Part shown: positions 12,807 to 23,551 of the stretch, piece by piece
Numbering within the stretch: the stretch's first letter is position 1
How the letters are laid out: each line of letters starts with the position of its first letter
Source: Nicotiana tabacum
Taxonomy: Eukaryota > Streptophyta > Magnoliopsida > Solanales > Solanaceae
NCBI RefSeq assembly: GCF_000715075.1
Contig: NC_134095.1
Coordinates: 52,008,806 to 52,072,805 of the forward strand
DNA: 64,000 bases
Direction of reading: 5' to 3'
Notes under the pieces: generated by a model
The model's database searches: none
The model's input: the letters and a program-made list of their open reading frames with translations, nothing else
What the model was told of the DNA's origin: nothing
Made by a program: the position numbers and the translations under genes

Positions 12807-12865
12807 GAACTACGTTTGACCTGATTCCTGTTAAGGATATGTAGGCAGCCTCACGGCTCGGTCAT
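12807..12865 (+). ncRNA. Conserved two-hairpin RNA block, copy A1
   Basis: One of six related blocks in elements A, B and C. It starts GAACTACG, contains TGACCTGATTCC and GGATATGTAGGCAGCC, and ends CGGTCA. Hairpin 1 pairs CTACGT with ATGTAG (one G-T wobble). Hairpin 2 pairs AGCC with GGCT. It lies 242 bases after the pol stop. It is probably a cis-acting RNA element of the retrotransposon, not an independent RNA gene; the function is unknown to me. Confidence 0.6.
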
Positions 12866-13138
12866 AGTAAAATAAAATATCAAAAGATTCCCCAGCAAGA
12901 AACTGGGGTAGAAGTTGTGATTGTAATAGGAAATGTGATTCCAAAAGTTATAATTCTAACCCATTTTGAAGTTGTTTTGAGCCCCTTTATACCTTTTTCT
13001 TTCCAAACATATCCAAGAACCCACATTGTTGCCCAAAGAAAGACCTACCCATCAGTCTTCGAGAGATGCCAAGTCAAGAAATGTAAAGAGAATTCATATC
13101 AGGGGCAACACTCCGGTTTAAGCAAGAGAAATCAAAAA

Positions 13139-13320
13139 AAATGAGAGAGTCTTATTGGTGAAAACCCTCATAGGCACCATGAGGCGACGAAAGCCGAGAG
13201 AAAATAAAAATGAGAGAGTCTTATTGGTGAAAACCTTCACGGGCACCATAAGGCGACAAGGAATTGAGGAACAAACAAATGAGAGGGGTTTGTCGGTGAA
13301 AACCTTTCAGGGCACTGCAA
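13139..13320 (+). repeat. Tandem repeat, three units of 69 bp
   Basis: Units start at ATGAGAG at 13141, 13210 and 13279, exactly 69 bases apart. Each contains GGTGAAAACC and GGCACC. Related units occur on the minus strand in element C (62880-62950 and 63880-64000), so this repeat is shared between the two elements. Confidence 0.85.
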
Positions 13321-14039
13321 GTTGAACAAGGTCCGTAAGTTGGCGGAAAGTAAATTGGGTTGTGGAGATCTTACAGCACAAAGTAAAATAATTTGAAAAG
13401 ATATTGGTTAAATAGACTGGGCTGATTAATCCAAAATGCATACCATGATCATTGGTGCCAGTGAATCCACTCAGATAAGTTTCTTTTCCTATCTCCAACA
13501 GTCGTCCAAATTTGGATTCTCTTCTTTATTCTTAATTCTCAAAATCATTGCATTTCATTGCTGTTAATTTTACTCCTCTAAAGTTCTTCCAAGCTTAGCC
13601 TTGTTTCAACGAATAAGAAGGAATTTCAAAGTTTACTACCAGTTTCGAAATTGCACAAAGAAAAATTCGGCTAGGACATGCCAAAGATAATACGATGAAA
13701 GTGGGACATAGGGTGTAAGCAAAAGTTAAATCGGCAGAATGGTTCAGTAATGTCTTGGGATATATACGAGTTCAGACATAAAGGTCAGAAATGGAGAACA
13801 ACAGTTGGGGATCCTGCAGTCAAGGATCGGTCAGAAGGTCAAAACAATCCTTCGACCATGTTCAAGGCAGTTAGAACGAAGCAAAGCCTCGCAAAGAAAA
13901 AACCACCCCCAGCAAGAATGCCACAACTAACCACCACATTTTAAACTGACAAGATTTTCTTTGATTTGAAACAGAGGCAAAGATGGCATTTGTTTTAGGA
14001 AATCATCCGTAAGGAGAACAAGTACCAGGCAAGTTTGAT

Positions 14040-14460
14040 TGCAGAATTTTCAGGACCCTCCTGAATAATGGGACCTAGCTTTGAGATTTCCATTAGATAA
14101 TAGGGTTTAGCATAAGTTCTGTTGTAGGGTAATATAATTTAGCTGTAAAATTGTCACTCTTAAAGATAAGACTTGATTTAAGAGTTGTCAGGACCCTTCT
14201 AGATAATGGGGCGTAGTTTAAAACTGGCTTGGATAACAAGATTTAGCATAAGACATACCTTCAGTAGATATAATTTAGCTTTAAAATTATCATTTGATTT
14301 AAGAGTTGTCAGGACCCTCCGGGATAATGGGGAGTAGTTTAAAACCTTCTTAGATAACAAGATTTAGCGGAAGTCATACCTTTACAAGATATAGCTTAGA
14401 TTTAAAATTGTTGTTTAGTTAAGAGTTGTTAGGACCCCCCTGGATAATGAGACCTAGCTT
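14040..14460 (+). repeat. Tandem repeat, about four units of about 120 bp
   Basis: The phrase AGGACCC...GATAATGG recurs near 14047, 14189, 14310 and 14430, each followed by ATATAATTTAGCTTTAAAAT-like sequence. The units are diverged from one another. Confidence 0.8.
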
Positions 14461-14569
14461 TCAAATTCTTAGTAATATTTAGTAATATGATTCAATTTAA
14501 CACTCACAGATGCACCCAGCTACCAAACTGGGGTAGAAAATTTTTCTTTTTGTTATGTCTATTTTGTTG

Positions 14570-15430
14570 AAGTCAGGTGCCCATCTGAAAAACAGGGAAG
14601 AACAACACGGATGTTAAGGAAAATCAGTTGAAGATTCAGTAATCATGCGTCCACCTGGAGAACAAGGAAAAGCAGTTGAAGATTCAGTAATCAGGCGTCC
14701 ACCTGGAGAACAAGGAACAACAGTTAAAGTATCAGCAATCAGGCGTCCACCTGGAGAACAATGAACAACATTTGAAGTACTAGCAATCAGGCATCCACCT
14801 GGAGAACAAGGAAAAATAGTTGAAGTATCAGCAATCAGGCATCCACCTGGAGAACAAGGAACAACAGTTGAAGTACTAGCAATTAGGCGTCCACCTGGAG
14901 ATCAAGGAAATATAGTTGAAGTATCAGCAATCAGGCGTCCACCTGGAGAACAAGGAACAACGCTTGAAGTTTCAGCAATCAGGCGCCCACCTGGAGAGCA
15001 AGGGAGTACAACTCAAGTTTTAGTTTTCAAGTTATTACTGATATTTGCTAACATGATTTAGTTTACACTCACACATGTGCCCAGCCACCACATTGGGGCA
15101 GAACATTTTCTTTGTTTTGTCTATTTTTGTTGAAATCAGGAGCCCGCCTGGAGAACAAGGGAATACATTTCAGGTTCAGCAATCAGGAGCCCACCTAGAG
15201 AACAAGGGAATACATTTCGAGTCTTAGCAATCAGGAGCCCCCCTGGAGAACAAGGGAATACAATTGAAATTTCAAGTAGTCAGGAGCCCGCCTGGAGAAC
15301 GAAGGGAAGAAGCAATTCAAGTTCGAGTAGTCAGGAGCCTACTTGGAGAACAGAGGAAAGGAAACAATAGTCAAAGGAAGACATTTAAAAGGTTCAGCAA
15401 TCATACACCCGCCTGGAGAAAAAGGGAAAG
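14570..15430 (+). repeat. Minisatellite: 48-bp units followed by about 52-bp related units
   Basis: From about 14640 to 15010 eight units of 48 bases share GGCGTCCACCTGGAGAACAA. From 15130 to 15420 a related set has AGGAGCCCGCCTGGAGAACA. The two sets are separated by an unrelated 120 bases that include an ATTGGGGCAGAA motif. The unit has no counterpart in elements B or C. Confidence 0.88.
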
Positions 15431-15605
15431 CATTTCAAAAAATACCATTCAAGTCAGCCGCAAAGGAACTTCTGATGGAAATACAAATCAACGAGGCAAT
15501 AGAAGTCACAAGATCAAGTTTGAAAATAAATCTTTGTAAAGCATAGATCATGGTTTAGTCTAGCTTCTTCATTTTTTCATGGTGTGATAAGGAGTTCAGT
15601 AAGTA

Positions 15606-15633
15606 GTATCAGCAGCAGCAGTAGCAGCAGCAA
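15606..15633 (+). repeat. Trinucleotide (CAG)n microsatellite
   Basis: Imperfect run of CAG/TAG triplets (CAGCAGCAGCAGTAGCAG type). It lies in the element A 3' UTR. Confidence 0.85.
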
Positions 15634-15682
15634 TAACAGTGAAACCACAGCTTCATGGTAGTCCCAGCTACCGAAACTTCCC

Positions 15683-15752
15683 GAACTACATTGACCTGAT
15701 TCCTTTATAGCCAAGGATATGTAGGAAACCTTTAAAGCAGAGGTCCGGTCAA
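15683..15752 (+). ncRNA. Conserved two-hairpin RNA block, copy A2
   Basis: Same order of phrases as copy A1. Hairpin 1 pairs CTACAT with ATGTAG without mismatch; hairpin 2 pairs ACCT with AGGT. It ends 114 bases before the 3' LTR, the same distance as in element C. Confidence 0.6.
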
Positions 15753-15820
15753 ATCTTTCAAAAGATGCTTCCCAAAGAGTATTCAAATGGGCAAAAATCG
15801 CTCGTATCCGCTCACTTTAT

Positions 15821-15866
15821 CTTTGCAAGAAAACTCTTCGTGTTTTCGGGCAAAGAGTGGCAGCTA
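15821..15866 (+). other. Hairpin and polypurine tract of element A
   Basis: CTTTGC (15821-15826) pairs with GCAAAG (15850-15855), and GAAAAC (15829-15834) pairs with GTTTTC (15842-15847). The 3' arm runs into AAAGAGTGGCAGC, the polypurine tract directly before the LTR. The loop contains ACTCTT, complementary to the tract's AAGAG. Confidence 0.7.
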
Positions 15867-16438
15867 TGAGCACGTGATTTTTGCCTCACACGAATTACTC
15901 CAAAAGAATTCTCAAAATTAGGTCTTTTCTTTAATTATGTGTTATTTTTAGGAATTATTATGTTATTTTCCTGATTGTTTGCATATGTTTGTGTATATGT
16001 TTAATTTTATTAACGCATTATAAAATACAAAAATATAGTATCTACATTTAGGAATTGGTTTTACATTTTTTTTTGAATTAATAATTAGGTATTTTACAAA
16101 AATAAAAAATCAAAAAATAATAACATATTTTTTGTCAAATTGTGTGATTTTCTTTTAAATTAGTATTTTAATTATTCGTGATAATTATCATTTGGAGTTA
16201 ATTAGTATTTTTAGATTAATTTTTGTTTGATAACTTAATTTAGAATTTTAATTTTTGAAAAATTAATAAATAAAACAAGAAAAGGAGGGAACTAATTTGA
16301 AAAGAAAGAGGAAAGAAATGAGAAATCAAAAGTATGGGCTATTCTTCAAACCCAAATCTACAGGCCCAAAATATTCTTCAAAACCCAACTAAAACCGGTC
16401 CAAACCCGCCTCAATACCCAGCCCATCACCATACTAAA

Positions 16439-16456
16439 CCAAACGACGTCGTTTGG
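16439..16456. repeat. 18-bp perfect palindrome in the element A LTR
   Basis: CCAAACGACGTCGTTTGG reads the same on both strands. Its centre GACGTC is an ACGT-core site of the kind bound by plant bZIP factors. It lies about 200 bases upstream of the TATA-like box. Confidence 0.8.
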
Positions 16457-16600
16457 ACATGCTTCAATCTGAGCCGTTAAAAATCGTTCATCCAACGATC
16501 TAGAAAGCACCTCATCACCCGTATCCGACCTAGACCTATTTTTTAGAGACCGATCCGGTCTCAAAAGTGTTTAAAACATTGGCGTTCCATTTAGTCAGAT

Positions 16601-16664
16601 GATCCAAGCCGTTGATCTCGTTTGATCGAACGGCCTGGATCTAATTTCACCCCCAATATATATT
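16601..16664 (+). promoter_or_regulatory. Candidate LTR core promoter: dyad plus TATA box
   Basis: An imperfect inverted repeat, GATCCAAGCCGTTGATC (16601-16617) against GATCGAACGGCCTGGATC (16624-16641), is followed by TATATATT at 16657-16664. Downstream sequence becomes C-rich and pyrimidine-rich, as plant transcript leaders often are. A similar dyad sits in the element B LTR at 27822. Promoter function is inference. Confidence 0.5.
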
Positions 16665-19600
16665 TGTCCAAACAGACCACACCCCCTCTGAACACCCCCC
16701 TCCTCTCACTCGTCTCACATCGTCTCTTCAGAGACGAGTAACCCTAGTAGCCGCCACCCTTTTCCACCGCCCTAAACCCGGCGGTGCCGGCTCCAATCCG
16801 CCTGAAAACCACACCCCATGAACATCACAAGCCCCTCATACCAAATCCCTGCTCCAGTTCCCTCGAACATCTCTAGAACTGTTCGAATCTCGATTTAAAG
16901 GGATGAACCCTAGCAGCCGCCACCATTCACCACAGCCTTCCGGTGGTGGCGCCAGCTCCAATCCCTCCCAAATTAACACCCTGAAGCCACCTCCCTCTCC
17001 TCTTCCTTAATCCACAATTCGTTACCCTCGAATTAAACCAGAACTTGTCGAATAATGAATCTAAGTTTTAAACCTAAAACTGCAGAGTCAAGATTCGCTG
17101 ATACTTTAAGCTAATTTTGACTTTATCTGTGTGTTCTTGATAAGAACACATAGTTAAAGTCAAAATCTGGTTTAAAAATTGAAGATTCAAAGGTTTTCTT
17201 CAATTACTAATGACCGGTGAGTCTCTGTCCTGATTCTATGTTTATATTCTATTAATGTTTATTCTGATATTCGTCTTCCTCGTCTCTTTTTTCTTTTTTG
17301 GTCAATTTCATTTGAAATTCGATCAGTTCTTTGTATAAATTATTTCTGTTCACTGTTGTTTCTTTAAGACTGGTCTTGTGGATTTGTTTCGTATAATTGG
17401 GATATCAGCTTATTTTAAGACTTTGAAATCGTATCTCGTTTAATCACTTAGTCAGAATAATTAGGATTAGTTCAGTAGTTTGGTATAACTTCTTGTTTAA
17501 CATTGTATTAATAAGAATTGACTATTATAAGTTTTATGCAATTGGTCACTAATTGAGAAGCTTCTAATAGTGGTAGGGTAGTAATTGCATTATTGAATTA
17601 ACTAAAAGCACTAATTTGAGTGGATGATTTAAAATGGAGAAGATAAGTTGTAGTGGAAAATGCACTAATTAAATGCCCATTTAAGGGAGCTGAAAATCAG
17701 AAGAAGAACACGGAAATAGATACAGAAGAGAGAGGCTGGTACTTAAAAATACAAAGAAAAATATCTCTGAAAATACTGAAAAACTGAAAATTACTGTTTC
17801 ATTGATTTCTATTTTCTAGTTTTCAATCTCGAATTGGCTGAAACCATCTTCCATATACTGTTTCATTGAATTATCTGGGGTTAATAGCTGTTTTCTTGGG
17901 TTAAAACTGGGTTGTTCCTTCCTATCTCTGCTGACTGCTGAGCTTTCATTTCTTTGGTGTTTCCTTTGCTATCATCAGGTATACATTTTGAAACTCGGTG
18001 GTTTATGTAATGGATTTGCAGAATAAATGAGAAGCTGTCTTAAAGCATAAATTCAGTATTAGGTTGATCCGTGTAAAATTTTCTTTTCGATTCTGCTTGT
18101 GATGTACTGTATTAGTCAGTCAAGTTTAGCTCGAAATGTATAAGTTTTCCATTAATGCGTTTAACTTAGAATTATGGTAGATTGGGAATTGTTTGCTTGA
18201 ACTATGTGGTTTAAATTATGCATATTGAATTTGGGGTATGGATTGTTTGGAAGAACTTTACCATGTTGATCTTCGTAAAAGGCCCCTCTTCATTCCTTTA
18301 ATATTTGGTTCATATATATTGCTAAATATATTAACGCTATATTTTTAAACATTTTATGGTATAAGAATTTGAGAAGTTCTAGCCGTGTTAACATTTATTG
18401 TTAACGCTCTTAATATCGTTATTTGTAATTAAAGGTTTGAAAGAAGAATCATTCCAAGAAAACGAGTATTCTAATAAATATAGTCGACAGAGTGTAAATG
18501 ACCGAGCTATTCTTGTAAGCTTAAATCACTTCCATAAATTGTTAATTTGATCATGCATTTAGTCTTAAAGGGAAAGTATAAAAATAGTATATATATATAT
18601 ATAAAGGAGATAATACTAGGATAATTTTGTTTGAAATAGTTTAAAGAATTGGATTAGTTTGTTGATTCCCATTTTTTAGAGTCAAGAATCGGTTCTCTTG
18701 ATTGTGATAGTTATGTGACTGTATTTTCAAATTAATGTCTTGTTATTACGTTAATTAGTTACAGAAGGTCATGGCTAAATTTTGGCCGAGTTGTTGCTCG
18801 CGTTTATATGTCAATTTTAACAAAAAAGTTTCACGAAGAGTATACTAGATAGGCATAGAATATTTTATGCCTATTAGTGAAAAATAATCATAAGAGAGGA
18901 AGTGATGCGGGTCGCGAATTAATTCAAGAACATTGCAAGAAATAAAAAGAGTGCTAAAAAATTATGAGAGGATGAATCAGGAACTAATTTAAGACACTTT
19001 GTAATAGAAACAAAATATAATAATACACAATTAAATGTCTCGAATCTAAAAGGAAAAATAAATGGAATATCCTGAATACACTAGTATGCATTAGGTTGGT
19101 GTTAACCAGTCAATTTCTTTTTTGATTATGTACATGTCCGCGTGACATAGTTATGATTTTCCAAGTTAAAATCAAGGTATGCGTTCGCGCAACCTCAATC
19201 AAATTTGTCTTAATAAAATAAACAAAGCGTTATTGATTGTGGACACGCACACGTGACATGATTTTGACGCGCCAAAAGAAAAGAGTATACGTACGCGTAA
19301 CTCAATTCTTTAATTACGCATAATTCAAGTGATTAAAAAGTGATAAAAAGATAATTGCACATAGATTTTAAAAATGAGTAATTAAACAATAAAGCCAAGC
19401 ATAAATTGCTAAGCGACCGTGCTAGAACCACGGAACCCGGGAATACCTAACACTTTCTCCCGGGTTAACAAAATTCCTTACTTAGAATTTCTGGTTCGCA
19501 GACTTCAAAAGGAAAGTCGAAATTTCCTCGATTCGGGATTTAAAATAAACCGGTGACTTGGGACACCATAATTTATTCCAAGTGGTGACTCTGATAAAAA

Positions 19601-20638
19601 TAAATAAATAATCTCATTTCGAATAATGTCACTTTAATTGGAAAAAACTCCCTTATATCATCTTTCGGGGTGGTAAAATGGAGGTGTGACAGTAACGATA
19701 ACTTCTATTCACAGCAGCTATCCACAACAACCAATTACTGGTAGAAAACTTCTTATCAGCTAAAGTCTCATTCCAACACCATCATATACTGCCAACGATA
19801 AATGAAACACGCAATAAACCATAACCATTTTCTCAGATCAACCATTCATGAAGCCATTTCTCCTCTAGCAATTACCATAGCAAAATTTTTAAGCCGAACC
19901 TCGATATTATCCTTCCAACATGCTGAAATCAAATTCGTTCGTACTCATTTAATGATCCCAACAATTTCCTCTAATCCAACACACCACTCAGGTGACATGA
20001 CACATCAACAGGGGCCTAAGACACATCTAGCATAATCCGCGCACCAATAAGCAACGGTCTGAACATACTCAAATCATGAAAATGACTCAAATGAAAGAGT
20101 TGTACCTCAAGCTCACCAGTACCACCACAACGCAAGGCTGAGAACTCGTCTCATATCATTGAATAGAACACACGAACCTACCCGCAAGGTCATATCTACA
20201 CATAGCTTCACTGCAATGCGCGATCCAATCAAACACTGCTCCACATGAGACACCTCAAGTCACTATGCTCGAAAGCGACAACCACGCGCCATTTGATGTC
20301 TGGAACTAAAGCAAATCATTACACCCACGGTGAAACAAATAACATAAACCACGCAAACACGATAGGACATAACCGATATGCCATTTACCGAGCAACACCC
20401 AATTACTCTTCCCGCTCGACTTACACTATGAGACCCCAAATGAACCGCACCATATGTGCCCATAACCAATAAATCATAACATCTTGCAACACAGAAAAGT
20501 CACTCATAGATCTCCCCAGATCACTAACAAGCTCAATAACGATCGAATCAACCTACCCCTCAACAATACAATTCGGGGCCAACCAAGCCGACTCAAGCTA
20601 GAACACACATCCACGTTGGCCTGCCAACGGACTCATTA

Positions 20639-20833
20639 TCAAGGAGGCCTGAAGCTGCTCCATCCACTATTATAACTCCTGCCAGAGCCATAAGATATGG
20701 TGCCCGACACCAAATCAATACCGAACTCCACAACCTCGCCCGGCGACATGCCCGACCACAAGAAACACATCCGAAAGTCCCTCAACACCAGAACTGAATC
20801 AATGGTAGAAACCTCTGCACTAACATCCATCAC
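20639..20833 (-). pseudogene. Relic of chromovirus-like RT N-terminal region
   Basis: A 64-codon minus-strand frame contains LRDFRMCFLWSGMSPGEVVE followed by FGIDLVSGT. This order (a short acidic segment, G-M-x-P, then a hydrophobic F-x-I-D-L-x-x-G-T) is the pattern just upstream of the RT domain in Ty3/gypsy chromoviruses, where it follows the protease linker. No RT catalytic core follows in any frame, so this is a fragment. It is the main reason for linking elements D and E to chromoviruses. The similarity is from memory of the family pattern and could be overread over so short a span. Confidence 0.5.
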
Positions 20834-23535
20834 GAAGGCCTAATTAAGAAAGGCAGTCCTTTCTAGTCGTCTACTGGGTCTTCGAAATATAAACTACTCT
20901 ACTAGAAAATAATCTGACGTACCTCGCCACTCATCCCGTGGCATTTCCGGCATAGCCCATAGCGCAATAGTCCAGAATAACCCAACACTGAGACGACCTG
21001 CCTAAACCTCAATATCATAACCAATATCTAACATACCAAGCAACGAAAGATCCACTCGGGCCTCCAAATCCTGATAGTCGCTAAACAGTGCCGATACACA
21101 AAATCCATAACCACAACATAGCCTAAATATGAGAACTTCCATCTCCTAATCCACACGGCACATGAATCACCATATCCGATCCCAATTTTGCCGTCAGAAC
21201 ACATGCCACACCTTTAATACCCAATCATTCCACGATAGATACTCTAAAAATTTTCCTGTGCCACCAAGCAAACCCGCAATACCATCAACTTAATCACATT
21301 TTCTTTTTCTGAAACATATACCCTCGTCGAATCATCCCAATAGCAATATCACTTCCTTAATCACTTGAGACTACCTGCTGCTCAAGAATTTCATGAACTT
21401 CCTTTCAGAACTGAACTATAACTTCACACATTCAAATCTTGATCCTTACAATATACTGCATATACCATACCGTCCTAGGATAACATGAGAACTTCATCTC
21501 CCTTTCGAGCCACAGACAACTCTGCACTCCACTAGTCTAGAACTTTCCATTGGTCCTATCTAGAAGAAAATCACTATACATCTCATGCTCCGCATGCCCA
21601 TAGAAAATATACATTTCCAAACCACGGTAAAACCCATCAAGAACTCTCTGAGTTCCCTTTGCACAAATCCGACCTGCTAGGACTGAATCCTTCTAACTCG
21701 ACCAAGCTAAGCAAGCCATCAAAACCCAAGAGAATTGCTGCAAAATACCTGAAAGAACTCATTACCTCGAACACGCACAAGGAGTTAATCATATCCTTAC
21801 CATACCGATCCGGTCTACTATCAAGCTACTCCATCCATCTAAATTTCCTTCTGTTTCATCCTCAACTTGATATTCCCTCTTGTTTTAGCACTATAATGCC
21901 TCAACCCAGGCTTACCACACGAGACCCAAGCATATAACCCTACTGTCTGAAACCCATAAGTCGCTGAATACTCCCTTAAATATTCCCAAAAGTACCACAT
22001 TCCAACAATACTTATCTGAAGAGACTCCCTCGAATCTAAATTTGTTACCTTTACCTTCCTGATACTGATACATAGAAGCCCACAAGTTATAGAAAATACT
22101 ACAAGTCTTGATATCCTCCAATGAGACCCAGTTTCTAACCACACATGCAACTCCAAATTGCCTAATTGATATATGCAGAATCTTAAACATATTAGAACCA
22201 TTCTCGCAGGTCATCCACTCTCCTCAAACCCCAAATTAGTCTGATAAAAGAAACCGAACAACCTGTGCCTTACTGGCACTCCGACACCGCAGAACGTAAC
22301 CTCATCCGAATACCATCAAGCAACTTCCTGCTCTATGCACCGAGCATTCTTTACCAACAACCACTTAAGACATCCCGTGATTTTTCTTACTCTATGAAGC
22401 ATAATATGACCTTTTTCAAAATCTTCCTTTACTCGAGCCATTCTCGGTCTCATGTTCCGCAAGTCATAGCTAATTCACTCGCACGCCTCAAACTGGAACG
22501 AACATAGCACCTAACCGTGCAATCAAATGCTCACAGCAGACTCCCCCACTTGGCTCGAAGCCATAGATTAAGATACACTCAAGAACTCATAACACTTTAC
22601 TCTATTGATGCCACAATACCATAGTGAGATTAAACTCAAATCCATTGTAAGCTTGTGAAAACACAGATCATCTAGTATTGTAAATCTTCTGCAAATTTCA
22701 CATTCATCCCTACAACAGTTAAGCCCACTCTCTTAAGCGACCTAAAATTTCGAATTTCAACACGTACTTTTCACTTACACATGAGATCTTATAACATAAA
22801 CATAAGGATCACACCACTTCAGAACACTCCACAAGAGATAACCCTCCTGCTTCGCCTCAATATAACATTTTTGTATACCTTCCACCATCATACACATTAC
22901 ACAATCACTTAGTTTTCCTGAGTCTTAACTCATACCGCAACATGAAATTTACTTCACTTCAACTAGAAGACATGAAAAGATTCTTCACTCGCCCATAAGT
23001 CAGGGCTACACATCCAATCACAATGGAAATCAAACACTTAATAGTTCATCTATCATCCTGCAGACCTTCCTCGTCACTTCCAAGTCATATAGATACATCT
23101 CGCAGTACTAACATACTCATCACATAGCTATCCAGCCATCATTCCTACTAATAAGGACAATACCGAACATATAAGTTCAAAACACTTGCTCACACAATTA
23201 GCACCTCGGTGCTTAAGCCATAGGCAAAGATTCGGCCTCAAGTCCTCCAGACTGGCCTAACATCAACTCACAGAGATCATAGCTCGCCCCTCGATCGGGG
23301 GATCACAAGCCATCAAGGCACATCTGATACTGAGCGCTCATGCGCACATACGAACGCATGGAAGGAATTTCAAGAGTTACTTTTCAAGCTGAATCAAGGA
23401 CGCACGATAAGAATTCAAGAAGATGAAGTTTTCCTAAAGGTTCTGCAGCCTCTCGAGGATAAATACAGACGTCTCCGTACCGATCTGCGAGACTCTACTA
23501 AACCTGCTCATGACTCATGAGACCTATGTAACCTA

Positions 23536-23549
23536 GGCTCTAATACCAA
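23536..23549 (-). other. Primer binding site of element D (mutated)
   Basis: Minus strand TTGGTATTAGAGCC, two bases after the 5' LTR. It differs from the element E site by one C-to-T change (TATCAG to TATTAG). Confidence 0.85.
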
Positions 23550-23551
23550 CT

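Larger units (their letters stand above)
12566..15866 (+). other. 3' untranslated region of element A
   Basis: 3.3 kb between the pol stop and the LTR, with no coding frame of note. Its order is: purine tract, conserved two-hairpin block, three different families of tandem repeats, a trinucleotide run, a second block, a hairpin and the polypurine tract. The same plan with unrelated repeats is found in elements B and C. Known: the 3' UTRs of Ogre and similar plant elements are hypervariable and can seed satellite DNA. Confidence 0.8.
1..19691 (+). mobile_element. Element A: Ogre/Tat-like Ty3/gypsy retrotransposon, 5' end outside window
   Basis: The visible order on the plus strand is RT (partial), RNase H, integrase, long 3' untranslated region, polypurine tract and 3' LTR. 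RNase H preceding integrase is the Ty3/gypsy order. The close protein similarity to the complete 21 kb element at 27223-48436, the long LTR and the repeat-filled 3' UTR point to the Ogre/Tat group. The element is split by another element at 1977-11785. Its 5' LTR, ORF1, gag and protease would lie left of base 1. Its right end abuts the interior of an unrelated element, so it probably inserted there; the 5 bases after its end (GTAAC, 19692-19696) are the predicted target duplication, whose partner is outside the window. Confidence 0.85.
15867..19691 (+). repeat. 3' LTR of element A
   Basis: Starts TGAGCACGTGATTTTTG after the polypurine tract and ends GGAGGTGTGACA. Both ends match the element C LTR (55921-58321, opposite strand), which begins TGACATGTGATTTTTG and ends in the same 12 bases, so A and C belong to one family although the LTR lengths differ (about 3.8 and 2.4 kb). 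Near 19570-19600 it has the GGTGACTCT phrase shared with the LTR ends of B. An AT run lies at 18586-18602. No credible gene is inside. Confidence 0.85.
19692..23551 (-). other. Internal region of element D, mostly non-coding
   Basis: At least 3.86 kb with no long frame. It aligns in order with the element E interior, including the leader next to the primer site (for example the phrase GGTACGGAGACGTCTGTA on the minus strand). It is longer than E by an extra stretch at about 20400-20900 holding the only coding relic I recognise. No other gene is supported here. Confidence 0.7.
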
